Numbered from the stretch's first letter, positions 28,046 to 37,445 are shown. The stretch: DNA of 64,000 nt from Agaribacterium sp. ZY112 (GCF_041346925.1 NZ_CP166840.1:496001-560000), one strand, 5' to 3'. Notes: a model not told the origin generated them from the sequence alone. A program made the numbers and translations.

Positions 28046-28744
28046 ATGGAAACAATCAATATTAATCAACTGCCAATAAAAGTAGGGGACTTTGTTTTAG
28101 ATTTAGGTTGTGGCGAAGGCCGACATAGCATTGCAAGCCAGTGGCACTTCCCAAAAGCCAAGATCATTGCTTTAGATCTCAACATAGAAGATTTAAAAAC
28201 AGCAGAAAAAAAACAGAACGAGTTCCAGCCGCTCAATTCAACTATTTATCTAAACGCCAGTGCCTATCAATTGCCTTTTGCCAGTGAAAGCCTGGATCAT
28301 ATTATTTGCTCAGAAGTCCTTGAGCATCTCGATGACTACCAGCAAGCACTTAAAGAAATACAGCGCTGCCTAAAGCCAGGTGGCAGTTTAAGCATCAGCG
28401 TACCACGCTGGTGGCCCGAGCGACTATGCTGGCTGTTAAGCAAGAGCTACCACCAAGTACCCGGTGGTCATGTTCGAATTTTTAAAGGCAGCGACTTAAA
28501 TAAAAATATACGCCAGCTAGGCTTTAAACAACAGCAGCACTATTGGGCTCACGCTTTACACAGCCCGTATTGGTGGTTACGCTGTCTTTTTTGGAGGCAA
28601 GGCGAGCAACAGTGGTTGTGCCGGCAATATCATAAGCTATTGATTTGGGACCTATTAAAAAAACCCGCTCTGACCCGCCAACTTGAAAGGCTATTAAATC
28701 CAGTTATGGGGAAAAGTATCGTCTGGCAGTTTGAGAAAAAATAA
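28046..28744 (+). CDS. Class I SAM-dependent methyltransferase
   Basis: A 232-residue methyltransferase of the Methyltransf_11 type: motif I VLDLGCGEGRHS at about 18-29, a following acidic loop (ALDLN), and ICSEVLEHLDD. It starts two bases after the glycosyltransferase stop and overlaps the next gene by one base, so the three are one transcription unit. Substrate unknown, possibly the product of the neighbouring enzymes. Confidence 0.85.
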   Translation: METININQLPIKVGDFVLDLGCGEGRHSIASQWHFPKAKIIALDLNIEDLKTAEKKQNEFQPLNSTIYLNASAYQLPFASESLDHIICSEVLEHLDDYQQALKEIQRCLKPGGSLSISVPRWWPERLCWLLSKSYHQVPGGHVRIFKGSDLNKNIRQLGFKQQQHYWAHALHSPYWWLRCLFWRQGEQQWLCRQYHKLLIWDLLKKPALTRQLERLLNPVMGKSIVWQFEKK

Positions 28745-29862
28745 TGAGCATCACTGCTAATATATCCAAGCAATTAGAGCAAAGCTACAGCTATATAAGA
28801 AGCTGCCAACTCAGTAACGGTGCGATCTTATGGTTTAAAAATGGCAAGCTAGACCCTTGGGATCACTGCGAAGCGTTAATGGCGCTAAGCATTGCTAAAG
28901 ATTTCGAGGCCAGTCTGCGCGCCTTTGACTGGCTGCAAGATAATCAAAACAGCAATGGAACTTGGTATGCAGCCTATGTTTTTGAAACAGAGCAAACAAA
29001 TAAACTAGGAACAAATGCTCCTGTTCAGGCTTCCACTAAGCCCCCAGCACAAACCAATAAGCCAACAGAAAAAGATTTAAACAAAATAGAAACAAACTTT
29101 GTTGCCTACCCAGCTACCGCACTTTGGCATTACTGGCTATGCAGTAACGATAAAAATCACGTTGAGAAATACTGGCCCACAATAGAGAGGGCGATTAATT
29201 ATGTCTGCTTGCAACAAAATCAAGAAGGCGACATTCAGTGGGCCTGCTCAGAGCTCGAAGCCTTGCCAAATGATGCATTGATCACTGCTTGCAGCTCCAT
29301 TCTTCGCAGCCTTGAATGCGCCATTAAACTCAGCCACTTAGTGGACCAACAAAACAAACACTGGCAACAAGCCTACCAAAAACTAAAAACATGCTTACGT
29401 AACAAGCCCTGGCGCTTTGATCGCAGCTGGCCCAGCAAAGACCGTTTTAGCATGGACTGGTTTTACCCCGTGTTATCAGGAGCCCTAAACCAGGAAGAAG
29501 CACAACTTAGATTAAAGAAAGATTGGAAGAAGTTTGTTGAACCTGGGCTTGGTTGTCGCTGTGTAAGTGATGAACCTTGGATGACCGTTGCGGAAAGCTG
29601 TGAACTGGTGATAGCACTAGTGGCCGCTGGCAGGACACAAGAAGCAGAGGCGATGTTTGGCGATTTATTAAAGTGGCAAGATACAGACGGGGGCTTTTGG
29701 ACGGGTTACCAATATGCCAACCAAAACATCTGGCCTTTAGAAAAGCCGAGCTGGACAGCCGCAGCTATCATTCTAGCCGCTGATGCACTATGGCAGCTCA
29801 GCCCTGCACACACACTCTTTACTCAAACCGAAGCCAAAACCAGCCCTGTAAAAGAAAGCTAA
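28744..29862 (+). CDS. Prenyltransferase/terpene-cyclase-like alpha-toroid protein
   Basis: A 372-residue protein with repeated helical pairs of the alpha/alpha toroid kind (ILWFKNGKLDPWDHCEALMAL, LQDNQNSNGTWYAAYVF, KWQDTDGGFWTGYQY). It resembles proteins annotated prenyltransferase/squalene-oxidase repeat. It lacks an obvious DXDD cyclase motif. ATG overlaps the previous stop (TAATG). With a glycosyltransferase and methyltransferase upstream it suggests a modified glycoconjugate or lipid pathway; function is not established. Confidence 0.65.
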   Translation: MSITANISKQLEQSYSYIRSCQLSNGAILWFKNGKLDPWDHCEALMALSIAKDFEASLRAFDWLQDNQNSNGTWYAAYVFETEQTNKLGTNAPVQASTKPPAQTNKPTEKDLNKIETNFVAYPATALWHYWLCSNDKNHVEKYWPTIERAINYVCLQQNQEGDIQWACSELEALPNDALITACSSILRSLECAIKLSHLVDQQNKHWQQAYQKLKTCLRNKPWRFDRSWPSKDRFSMDWFYPVLSGALNQEEAQLRLKKDWKKFVEPGLGCRCVSDEPWMTVAESCELVIALVAAGRTQEAEAMFGDLLKWQDTDGGFWTGYQYANQNIWPLEKPSWTAAAIILAADALWQLSPAHTLFTQTEAKTSPVKES

Positions 29863-29879
29863 AAACTCAGCTTAAGAAA

Positions 29880-30488
29880 CTAAAGCCGACGTAAAAAAGC
29901 TAAGGAGCCAACTTGCTCAATCAGCTCAAAGTCTGCACCAGCTAATACCGCTTCCATTGCTAAGCGAGGGCCTTGCCCGCCTTCTTCTGGGCTTGGGTAA
30001 ATATCATGAATCGCCAGTATGCCCCCTACAAGTACATGCTGGCTCCAGCCCATACAATCATCCATAGCCATCTGTTCACTGTGGCCACCATCAATAAACA
30101 CCAGAGCCAAAGGGGTAGCCCAGTGGCGCAAAGCTTGTTCTGAGCTAGCTATAACAGGGATCACGGTATTTTCTAACTCCGCCTTAGCTAAAGTTCGGCA
30201 AAACTCAGGGAAACTATTCATATGCTTTAATACTGGATCGTAAAGATCCGCATCGTGATAGAGCTCACCCACCTGATGCTCTTCAGAGCCTCGATGATGA
30301 TCCAAAGCGTAAAGTGTATTACCTGTGGCCTTAGAAGCTGAACCTAAAAACACGGTTGATAAGCCACAATAAGAACCCAGCTCCAACAGAGGCCCTAAGT
30401 GCCCGACCTCTAGCCCAGCGCTATATAAAGCCTGTCCTTCTAGCTCAGCTAAAAAACCTTTTTCTGGCCTATAATCAGACAAACTCAT
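29880..30488 (-). CDS. Class I SAM-dependent methyltransferase (O-methyltransferase-like)
   Basis: A 202-residue protein with the SAM-binding start LLELGSYCGLSTVFLG, an acidic loop (ALDHHRG) and LVFIDGGHSEQMAMDD, which fits Methyltransf_24-type enzymes with a metal-binding DGGH. I choose ATG 30488 (GAGAG upstream) over the longer TTG start at 30503. It converges on the glycosyltransferase operon with 17 bases between stops and may belong to the same pathway. Confidence 0.8.
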   Translation of the reverse strand: MSLSDYRPEKGFLAELEGQALYSAGLEVGHLGPLLELGSYCGLSTVFLGSASKATGNTLYALDHHRGSEEHQVGELYHDADLYDPVLKHMNSFPEFCRTLAKAELENTVIPVIASSEQALRHWATPLALVFIDGGHSEQMAMDDCMGWSQHVLVGGILAIHDIYPSPEEGGQGPRLAMEAVLAGADFELIEQVGSLAFLRRL

Positions 30489-30548
30489 CAAAATTTCTCT
30501 CAAGCAACTCGTTTCAATCCAAGCTCAACGCCCCTAAAGTAGTGGGTA

Positions 30549-30884
30549 TTAAGCCTTTTTAACAACACTGGATTTCAGCATCATTGGGCCTGCACCATCG
30601 ACCTTACAGTCAATATCATGATCGCCATCAACAATGCGTTTAATGACAGCCTTAGTACCCACCTTAAGAACGGTCGAAGAGCCTTTGACCTTTAAGTCTT
30701 TAACTAAGGTCACCCTGTCGCCCTCAACAATGGTATTGCCCACCGCATCCTTTAAAGACAGCTCGGGCTCAACCTCTTCTCCAGCATGCCATTCATGTCC
30801 GCACTCAGGGCAAACCAATAATGTGCCATCATGGTAGCTATATTCAGATGAACACTGCGGACAAGGGGGGAAGGTATCACTCAT
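30549..30884 (-). CDS. yjdM: YjdM/PhnA-type zinc-ribbon protein
   Basis: A 111-residue protein with an N-terminal zinc ribbon (CPQC...CPEC, residues 8-31) and the YjdM C-terminal domain (DAVGNTIVEGDRVTLVKDLKVKGSS, VKDGDH-like segment, VDGAGPMMLK). The family was formerly called PhnA but is not a phosphonoacetate hydrolase. Its role is unclear. About 45 bases upstream of the methyltransferase gene on the same strand. Confidence 0.9.
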   Translation of the reverse strand: MSDTFPPCPQCSSEYSYHDGTLLVCPECGHEWHAGEEVEPELSLKDAVGNTIVEGDRVTLVKDLKVKGSSTVLKVGTKAVIKRIVDGDHDIDCKVDGAGPMMLKSSVVKKA

Positions 30885-31277
30885 GGAACAATCTCAACTA
30901 TCAAAGTAGGCGCTGCTTATTCAGCTACTATAAAGGCCGCCATTGTTGAGTAATTCGACCTTAATATCTACAAGCAAGGCTGTTCGAATGATGCTTAAAC
31001 AAGAAAATTGAGCCCTAAGATGACAATACTTGATATAGAGCTGCCAGCAGCACTCGAAAGGGAGAAATACCTAATAATAAATACACAATAGCGCTGGACA
31101 TTTCACTGGGCCACGGCTAGTATCAAGCCAGCTAGAAAGAACGTTACCATTTACATCCTACATTGCGCTGTTTTCTTTGTAATACCTCGTCCTGCACGAT
31201 CTGTTTGAGTCTACATTTTTTCAAGCCAACCCGTCTCATTAGAGGCAAAACTAATTTTTTAAAATCGAGATATTATT
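30885..31277. other. Intergenic region yjdM-csp with cold-shock leader
   Basis: About 390 bases without a supported gene (only a 23-codon frame from 31020). The part near 31277 is probably the long 5' leader typical of cspA-type genes. No hairpin stands out by eye. Confidence 0.4.
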
Positions 31278-31487
31278 ATGTCTAACACCGTTAAAGGCAC
31301 CGTTAAGTGGTTCAACGAATCTAAAGGTTTTGGTTTCATCGAGCAGGAGTCTGGTCCAGACGTTTTCGCTCACTTCAGCGCTATCGTTGGTGACGGCTTC
31401 AAAACCCTTGCTGAAGGCCAAGCTGTTGAGTTCACCGTAACTCAAGGCCAGAAAGGTCCTCAAGCTGAGAACATCACAGCTCTATAA
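31278..31487 (+). CDS. CspA-family cold-shock protein
   Basis: A 69-residue cold-shock domain protein with RNP1 (KGFGFIEQ) and RNP2 (VFAHFSAI) and the opening [11 protein letters not shown]. It binds single-stranded RNA or DNA and acts as an RNA chaperone. Codons are highly biased, suggesting strong expression. It is monocistronic, with a long leader and a terminator 20 bases after the stop. Confidence 0.96.
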   Translation: MSNTVKGTVKWFNESKGFGFIEQESGPDVFAHFSAIVGDGFKTLAEGQAVEFTVTQGQKGPQAENITAL

Positions 31488-31509
31488 GCCCAACAGCTTA
31501 TAGCACTGT

Positions 31510-31543
31510 AAAAAGGGGCTTACTTCGGTAAGACCCTTTTTTT
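31510..31543 (+). terminator. Terminator after csp gene
   Basis: AAAAAGGG.CTTAC, a TTCG loop, GTAAG, one unpaired A and CCCTTTTTTT. Strong UUCG-capped hairpin with a T-run. Confidence 0.92.
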
Positions 31544-31681
31544 ATACCCTAAATTCAAGCCTTTCCACCAATCCGTTGACTTCGACGCCGCAAACCTTTG
31601 TTTTAATAACAAGCTGTGTACACTTAGGCACTTTGTATAACTCGACATTAACCGAGCCAACACCCAGCTTAGGACAGCAGC

Positions 31682-32635
31682 ATGATTTACAACACTATTC
31701 TCGAAACCATTGGCAACACCCCCGTGGTCAAGCTCAACCATATTGGCCCAGCCAATCAAAACATCTTTGTAAAAGTTGAGTCATTCAACCCCATGGCATC
31801 AGTAAAAGACCGCCTAGCCATTGCCATTATTGAAGATGCCGAACGCCGCGGCGAACTCAAGCCCGGCCAAACCGTTGTCGAAGCAACTTCAGGTAACACT
31901 GGCATTGCACTGGCAATGGTTTGTGCCGCAAAAGGCTACCCCTTTGTTGCCACCATGGTTGAGACCTTTTCGGTTGAACGTCGCAAGCTGATGAAAGCGC
32001 TTGGAGCAAAAGTGATCCTGACTCCCGCTGCCAAAAAAGCCAATTACATGGTGGAATACGCCGAAGAGCTGGCCCAAAAACACGGTTGGTTTTTAGCTCG
32101 TCAATTTGAAAACGACGCCAATCCAGAATACCACCGCAATACTACGGCTCCAGAAATACTGCGCGCCTTTGCCGGCCACAAACTTGATTATTTTGTCAGT
32201 GGCTGGGGAACAGGTGGCACCATTACCGGTACAGGTGAAGTACTAAAAGTCGCCCGCCCAGAATTAAAAGTGATTGCCGCAGAACCAGAAAATGCAGCGA
32301 TGCTCAACGGTAAAGAATGGTCACCACACAAGGTTCAAGGCTGGACACCCAACTTTGTGCCCAAGGTACTCAACAAAGAAATAGCCGATCAAATTGTCAC
32401 CGTTAGTGATGACGATGCCATCGCCACAGCCAAAGAACTCGCCACTAAAGAAGGCATTTTTTGTGGTATCAGTTCCGGTGCAACCTTAGCCGCTGCTTTA
32501 AAAGTAGCCGAGAAGGCCCCCGCCAATAGCAGCCTACTGGTTATGCTTCCAGACACCGGTGAGCGTTACTTAAGCACCCCACTATTTGCAGACATCAGCG
32601 AAGACTCTGACGACGAGTGGTTAGCTCAGCAATAG
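31682..32635 (+). CDS. cysK: Cysteine synthase (CysK/CysM family)
   Basis: A 317-residue PLP enzyme making cysteine from O-acetylserine and sulfide. It shows GNTPVVKL, the PLP lysine in ASVKDR, TSGNTGIALAM, the phosphate loop GTGGTITGTG, and GERYLSTPLF as in CysK. The segment METFSVERR-like (ATMVETFSVERRKLM) departs from the usual PETMS of CysK, so assignment between CysK and CysM is not certain. Monocistronic. Confidence 0.85.
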   Translation: MIYNTILETIGNTPVVKLNHIGPANQNIFVKVESFNPMASVKDRLAIAIIEDAERRGELKPGQTVVEATSGNTGIALAMVCAAKGYPFVATMVETFSVERRKLMKALGAKVILTPAAKKANYMVEYAEELAQKHGWFLARQFENDANPEYHRNTTAPEILRAFAGHKLDYFVSGWGTGGTITGTGEVLKVARPELKVIAAEPENAAMLNGKEWSPHKVQGWTPNFVPKVLNKEIADQIVTVSDDDAIATAKELATKEGIFCGISSGATLAAALKVAEKAPANSSLLVMLPDTGERYLSTPLFADISEDSDDEWLAQQ

Positions 32636-32785
32636 TACTTAGAATACATAAAATGTAAAAAAAGCTCGGCAAACTATAGGAAGTCGTTTGCCGATTACTC
32701 TGTTCTTTTCTATCTTATAAGAAAGCAGCTATAAAAAAACGCAACAAAAACTAAAACAACAGACAAATAATAAAGGAAGCACGGA

Positions 32786-32947
32786 ATGCTTAAGAAACAC
32801 AGCTCTCTCGTACACAAAGCCAGCCCTTTCATCTGTATTATTGGCGGCGCCTTAATTGGTAGCCTATTCACCCAAATAACCATAGGCCTAGCCTTGGGAA
32901 CAGCTCTAGGCCTATCTCTCGCCTATGCCCTAGAGCAAGAAAGCTAA
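32786..32947 (+). CDS. 53-residue glycine-zipper membrane protein
   Basis: ATG 32786 to TAA 32945-32947 encodes 53 residues, with AAAGGAAG as ribosome site. A basic start (MLKKHSSLVHK) is followed by a hydrophobic Gly-rich stretch (about 13-48, GGALIGSLFTQITIGLALGTALGLSLAYA) of one long or two short helices. I do not recognise it. It sits between cysK and the convergent PBP-fold gene. Confidence 0.6.
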   Translation: MLKKHSSLVHKASPFICIIGGALIGSLFTQITIGLALGTALGLSLAYALEQES

Positions 32948-32959
32948 TCAGTAGACAAA

Positions 32960-34339
32960 CTATGGCGCGATAGAGACACTGGCTCTGTTTTCGGGTTCTA
33001 TCGCAAAAATAGATTCATTCAAAGGCCGAGCAATCACATCGATCGCCGCATCATTTTCTATGCGCTCAATATTGAGATAGGGCAGCTTAATACCTTCCCA
33101 CCACAGAGCATCAAAATCACTCTCAGGCGAGGCCTTTAAACGCATGTCCGTTTCAATCAGCTTATTTAAAGTTAAATACAGAAATAAAGCGGTCGTATTG
33201 TGTAGCTCTCGTTGAGCAATCTGATAATCCGGATAAGACATAACAATATTACTCGCATGCTCGCCCGCACCATTTGCTAAAACCAAAGCCGCTTCATTGT
33301 GATAACTCATACCTAAAAGCAAGCTCGTACGTTTAGAGAGCTCAGAAAGAATATTATTTAAAGGCTGCTGCAAAGAAACAAAAATCACATCGGGAATCTT
33401 TTCAGCCTCAGAGAAACGCTCAAACACCCGGGTGCTCAATACGGTTTCATCACCAATAGGGTTAAGATATACCCCCTCATCAAGAGTCCCACCTAAAGAA
33501 CGCCAAGCGCGACCAAACTCTTCAACCGCATTGCGCCCAAAATTATCATCGGCCGCGACAAACGAGGCCGTCATTGCCCCCGATCGGGTACCATAACCCG
33601 CTAAAGCCCGAACCGATTCCAAGGAACGCGGATAAAAGCGATAAGAGAAGTTCGGCTGCATCGGCAGGGCCGTACTCGAAGCAAGGGTATTAATAACAAT
33701 AGGCTTAGGCACATCCTCAGGTAAAGCCTGTAGGGCCGCCAGCAACTTACTACACACATCGCTAAAAGTGCAGACGATGTATTTTGAACCCGCCTTACTT
33801 TTCTCAAGTACTTGCGCAAACAAGGCATCGTCAAATTGATGCTTATGATTTAACAACTCGATACGATAATTTTTACTTATTTCAGGGTAATCAACTAAAA
33901 ACGAGCCTAAAAACTGTTTTATCTGCCTAAGCTCTTGGCTTGGGTTATCCAACGCATCAGTCAGCGGAACCATCACCACAATGTTCTCAAGAGGCTCAAC
34001 AGCTTGCGCTCTTTGGTCATAAAGTCGATAAGAAGAAACAAGAATAGAAACAAAGGCAATAGGTAAAAACAGCGCCATAAATTGATGGCGGATAACAAAA
34101 GGGAGATTCGATTCAAGCTCTGAATTTAGCCTTTTTTTATGCCTCAAGATCATCAAGGCAATTAACAACATCACCAACAAAGACATCACCGCAGCAAAAA
34201 AAGCCACGCTATATAAAAAGGAAACACTAGCGCCTCCCATAGCCTTTAAGGCAATGGATATCATGGTAATAGGAGCATAAATCAGAAATAACACCTGATA
34301 CGACTTGTGCATCAAGTCGTGAGAACGCTGGTCAGACAA
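32960..34339 (-). CDS. Membrane-tethered type 1 periplasmic-binding-fold protein
   Basis: A 459-residue protein: about three N-terminal membrane helices (residues 15-35, 40-63 and 86-103), then a periplasmic domain from about 115 that looks like the Leu/Ile/Val-binding (Peripla_BP_6) fold (ENIVVMVPLTDALDN, SFVAADDNFGRNAVEEFGRAW, PDVIFVSLQQP, NEAALVLANGAG). It has no lipobox, transporter genes, kinase or GGDEF domain nearby. It may be an orphan ligand sensor or assembly factor; function unknown. Start ATG at 34339. Confidence 0.55.
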   Translation of the reverse strand: MSDQRSHDLMHKSYQVLFLIYAPITMISIALKAMGGASVSFLYSVAFFAAVMSLLVMLLIALMILRHKKRLNSELESNLPFVIRHQFMALFLPIAFVSILVSSYRLYDQRAQAVEPLENIVVMVPLTDALDNPSQELRQIKQFLGSFLVDYPEISKNYRIELLNHKHQFDDALFAQVLEKSKAGSKYIVCTFSDVCSKLLAALQALPEDVPKPIVINTLASSTALPMQPNFSYRFYPRSLESVRALAGYGTRSGAMTASFVAADDNFGRNAVEEFGRAWRSLGGTLDEGVYLNPIGDETVLSTRVFERFSEAEKIPDVIFVSLQQPLNNILSELSKRTSLLLGMSYHNEAALVLANGAGEHASNIVMSYPDYQIAQRELHNTTALFLYLTLNKLIETDMRLKASPESDFDALWWEGIKLPYLNIERIENDAAIDVIARPLNESIFAIEPENRASVSIAP

Positions 34340-34431
34340 GATCTACCTCAAAACAAACAGAATAATAACAAGCCGCCTACTTTAACTCCTTTAAGGGGGG
34401 CTAAGCCAGCAAGCAACGTATTTGGCGACAC

Positions 34432-34881
34432 TTAAAGTCGGCGTTTGGCAATTAAGCGATCAAGCGTATTCGCAAACTGCGCTTTATCCGCATTCGAAAA
34501 CGGCGCAGGGCCGCCACTGTGCTCGCCACTGGCACGCATCTCTTCCATAAAATTACGCATGGTTAAGCGCGCTTTAATGTTATCGAGCGTATATGCCTCG
34601 CCTCGCGGCGTCAGAACAAAAGCCGCCTTTTCTAAGACCTCAGCAGCCAGTGGAATATCCGAACTAATTAATAAGTCGTTCGCCTCAATATGTTGAACAA
34701 TGTAGTTATCGGCCGCATCAAAACCAGAGGCAACCTGAACAGAGCTGACCGTCGCCAATGCAGGAGTCGGTAAAGCGTGATTAGCCACCAGAATGACGGC
34801 TAAACCCGTGCGCTCACTAACACGAAATAGAATGTCTTTTACTGGGCGCGGACAAGCATCCGCGTCCACCCAAATACGCAT
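34432..34881 (-). CDS. yaiI: YaiI/YqxD-family (UPF0178) protein
   Basis: A 149-residue protein of the UPF0178 family, near the 152 residues of E. coli YaiI. The N-terminal IWVDADACPRPVKDIL (a PIN-like acidic motif), DLLISSDIPLA, and TPRGEAYT with SGGPAPFSNADK are characteristic. A nuclease-like fold has been proposed but function is unproven. Divergent from the DEAD-box helicase. Confidence 0.92.
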   Translation of the reverse strand: MRIWVDADACPRPVKDILFRVSERTGLAVILVANHALPTPALATVSSVQVASGFDAADNYIVQHIEANDLLISSDIPLAAEVLEKAAFVLTPRGEAYTLDNIKARLTMRNFMEEMRASGEHSGGPAPFSNADKAQFANTLDRLIAKRRL

Positions 34882-34967
34882 AGCGGCTCCTCTTTATCGT
34901 AACCAAAGAAATCATTTCGAGGCTTAGCCCTAGTATTCGAACAATGCCAAGCCCACTGAACAAAAAT

Positions 34968-34996
34968 CGGACAAGAGCCTACACTATCTGTATAAT
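34968..34996 (+). promoter_or_regulatory. Candidate sigma-70 promoter of the DEAD-box gene
   Basis: TATAAT at 34991-34996 with CGGACA as a weak -35 at 34968-34973, 17-base spacing. About 100 bases of leader would precede the helicase ATG. Confidence 0.5.
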
Positions 34997-35096
34997 CTCG
35001 CACCCTTTTCTTTGTACGGCTTCTCCTAGCGGCCCCCGATGCAGTTCTTTGTGATGTGATCGCCGCCAGACCAAGGCCCACCTACTGGTAATAACT

Positions 35097-36836
35097 ATGA
35101 GCGATTCCACCCCCACCTTCACAGAGCTGGGTTTAAACGAACACATCCTTAAAGCATTGAGCGACGTAGGCTATGAAACACCCAGCCCGATTCAAGCCCA
35201 AAGCTTACCGCCGCTGCTTGAAGGGCGCGACATTCTAGGTCAAGCGCAAACTGGTACTGGTAAAACCGCCGCCTTTGCCTTACCAATCCTACAACAAGTC
35301 GACCTTAAGCAGAAAAGCCCTCAAGTCCTAGTGCTTGCCCCAACTCGTGAGCTTGCAATTCAAGTAGCCGAAGCATTCCAAAGTTATGCCCGTTACATTA
35401 AAGGCTTTCATATTCTTCCTGTATACGGCGGCCAAAGCTACGAAGGCCAGATCCGTGCCCTCAAGCGTGGTGTTCACGTGGTTGTCGGCACTCCAGGCCG
35501 AGTAATGGATCACATGCGCAAAGGCACACTCAAACTAGACGGTCTGAAGCATCTAGTTTTGGATGAAGCCGATGAAATGTTGCGCATGGGTTTTATCGAC
35601 GACGTTGAGTGGGTAATGAGCCACACACCGGAGAACAGACAAATCGCCCTGTTCTCCGCAACTATGCCACGTGAAATCGAGAAGGTAGCAAACACTTACT
35701 TACAAGATCCCGTGCACGTCAAAATTGAAGTAAAGACCACCACTGCCGACACCATCCGTCAGCGCTATTGGCAGGTTGGCGGCATTAACAAGATGGACGC
35801 TTTAACGCGCATACTCGAAGCCGAAGAGTTTGATGCAGTGATCATCTTTGTGCGTACTAAAACAGCCACGGTAGAGCTAGCCGAAAAACTAGAAGCGCGT
35901 GGTCATTCCAGCGCGGCACTCAATGGCGACATTAGCCAAGCCCTGCGTGAGCGCACAGTTGATAAGCTTAAAAACGGTAAAATTGACATTCTTATCGCCA
36001 CCGATGTAGCTGCACGAGGCTTGGATGTCACGCGCATCAGCCACGTCATCAACTATGACATTCCTTACGACACTGAAGCCTATGTGCATCGTATTGGCCG
36101 TACTGGTCGCGCCGGCCGAAGTGGTGATGCCATCTTGTTTGTTATGCGTCGTGAAACTCGCATGTTGCGCCAGATCGAACGCGCTACCAATAAGCGCATC
36201 GAAGAAATGCAACTGCCTAGCACCGAAGCGATCAATGAGCAGCGTGTTGCACGCTTTAAGCAAAAAATCGGCGATACCATTAGCAATCAAGACACTGAGT
36301 TCTACAAGCAAATGATCGCGGACTTCCAAAGTGAAACCGAGTTCAGCGCCTTAGATATCGCTGCAGCAATGGCCAGCTTAAGTCAAGGCGGTGAGCCTTT
36401 CTTACTTGAAGACCGCCCTGAGCCTAAACGTCGTGAGCGCAGTGAGCGCGGTGAACGTGGCGAGCGAGAAGGTCGTGGCCGCGATCGTCGTGAGCGTGAC
36501 TCCAATATGCAAACCTACCGTATTGCTGTTGGTCGCCGGGATGGCATCACCCCAGGCAATATTGTTGGTGCCATTGCCAATGAAGCCAACATGGATTCTA
36601 ACCATATCGGCCACATCAAGTTGTTTGATAACTTCTCTTTGGTAGACCTACCTAAAGGCATGCCCGATGAGACCTTCAAAGTACTGCAAAATGCTCGAGT
36701 GTGTAATCGCGCCATGCGCCTAAGCATAGATGATGGCCCCAGTGGCGGCGGTAACGGACGCCCTAAAAAGCGCTGGAAAGATGGTGACGGCCCTCGCAAA
36801 GGTGGCAAGAGTAAAAAGTTTAAAGCACGTGATTAA
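35097..36836 (+). CDS. deaD: DEAD-box RNA helicase, CsdA/DeaD type
   Basis: A 579-residue helicase: Q motif (GYETPSPIQAQ), Walker A AQTGTGKTA, DEAD in VLDEADEML, SAT (FSATMP), and HRIGRTGRAGR in the second RecA domain. After about residue 440 comes an Arg/Glu-rich linker (ERGEREGRGRDRRER), a DbpA/CsdA RNA-binding fold (TYRIAVGRRDGITPGNIVGAIAN) and a basic Gly/Lys tail. It helps ribosome assembly and mRNA unwinding, especially in the cold. Monocistronic with terminator. Confidence 0.94.
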   Translation: MSDSTPTFTELGLNEHILKALSDVGYETPSPIQAQSLPPLLEGRDILGQAQTGTGKTAAFALPILQQVDLKQKSPQVLVLAPTRELAIQVAEAFQSYARYIKGFHILPVYGGQSYEGQIRALKRGVHVVVGTPGRVMDHMRKGTLKLDGLKHLVLDEADEMLRMGFIDDVEWVMSHTPENRQIALFSATMPREIEKVANTYLQDPVHVKIEVKTTTADTIRQRYWQVGGINKMDALTRILEAEEFDAVIIFVRTKTATVELAEKLEARGHSSAALNGDISQALRERTVDKLKNGKIDILIATDVAARGLDVTRISHVINYDIPYDTEAYVHRIGRTGRAGRSGDAILFVMRRETRMLRQIERATNKRIEEMQLPSTEAINEQRVARFKQKIGDTISNQDTEFYKQMIADFQSETEFSALDIAAAMASLSQGGEPFLLEDRPEPKRRERSERGERGEREGRGRDRRERDSNMQTYRIAVGRRDGITPGNIVGAIANEANMDSNHIGHIKLFDNFSLVDLPKGMPDETFKVLQNARVCNRAMRLSIDDGPSGGGNGRPKKRWKDGDGPRKGGKSKKFKARD

Positions 36837-36855
36837 TTAACACGCGCAGACTATC

Positions 36856-36887
36856 AAAGGCCTGAATGCATATTCAGGCCTTTTTTA
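36856..36887 (+). terminator. Terminator after DEAD-box gene
   Basis: AAAGGCCTGAAT pairs with ATTCAGGCCTTT around GCAT, followed by a T-run. Confidence 0.93.
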
Positions 36888-36961
36888 ACTCTTTTTCACA
36901 CCCCCTCCTCCCCACTCTAAACCCGATGCTTAAAACAACGCATTCAAAGCAAACAGCTCGC

Positions 36962-37000
36962 TTGACAAAGTAATACCAACAAAATAGTGTATATACACAA
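36962..37000 (+). promoter_or_regulatory. marR promoter with overlapping operator
   Basis: TTGACA (36962-36967) lies 17 bases before TAGTGT (36985-36990). The -10 region is part of TAGTGTATATACACAA (36985-37000), a 14-of-16 match to the perfect palindrome found before the RND gene. Autorepression by MarR is the simplest reading. Confidence 0.75.
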
Positions 37001-37016
37001 CAGAGTGGGACAAACC

Positions 37017-37445
37017 ATGATTGACAACAATTACATCGCAGAAAACTGCAAATGCGCTCAACTGCGCCGTGTCACAAGGCTCATTACCCGCCATTACGAT
37101 GAGGCTCTGAAACCCTGCGGCATAAACTCAGGGCAATTCACTTTACTCGTTGCGCTAGAACTCATGAGCGCCTGCTCTATTACCGAAGTCGCAAAAGCCT
37201 TAGACATGGAGCGCACTACTCTGACAAGAAACTTAAAACCCATGCTTAATGACGGCCTGATCAACATGACAAGCGGAAAAGGCAGAGCCCGTATTGCTAG
37301 CCTGAGCCCATCGGGTAAACAAACATTAGATGAAGCTAAACCTCTGTGGAAAATAGCTCAAGACAAGGTCACAGAGCACTTAGGTGAAGACACCACAAAC
37401 AATTTAAATCTTTCAACTGAAAAACTGCAAACAGCCTTGCGCTGA
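37017..37445 (+). CDS. MarR-family transcriptional regulator
   Basis: A 142-residue winged-helix regulator with an N-terminal CKCAQLRRVTRLITRHYDEAL segment (the C-x-C...LRR start is common in one MarR branch), a recognition region ITEVAKALDMERTTLTRNLKPM and a wing (SGKGRARI). I start it at ATG 37017 with GTGGGA upstream; the earlier in-frame GTG at 36987 falls inside the operator palindrome. It precedes the RND/LolA-like/barrel operon by 46 bases, in which a second operator copy sits. The Cys pair could be a redox sensor, which is speculative. Confidence 0.88.
   Translation: MIDNNYIAENCKCAQLRRVTRLITRHYDEALKPCGINSGQFTLLVALELMSACSITEVAKALDMERTTLTRNLKPMLNDGLINMTSGKGRARIASLSPSGKQTLDEAKPLWKIAQDKVTEHLGEDTTNNLNLSTEKLQTALR

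Noticed and set aside
31251..31463. 70-residue frame antisense to the cold-shock gene
   Set aside because: It is a shadow of a highly expressed, well-recognised gene.
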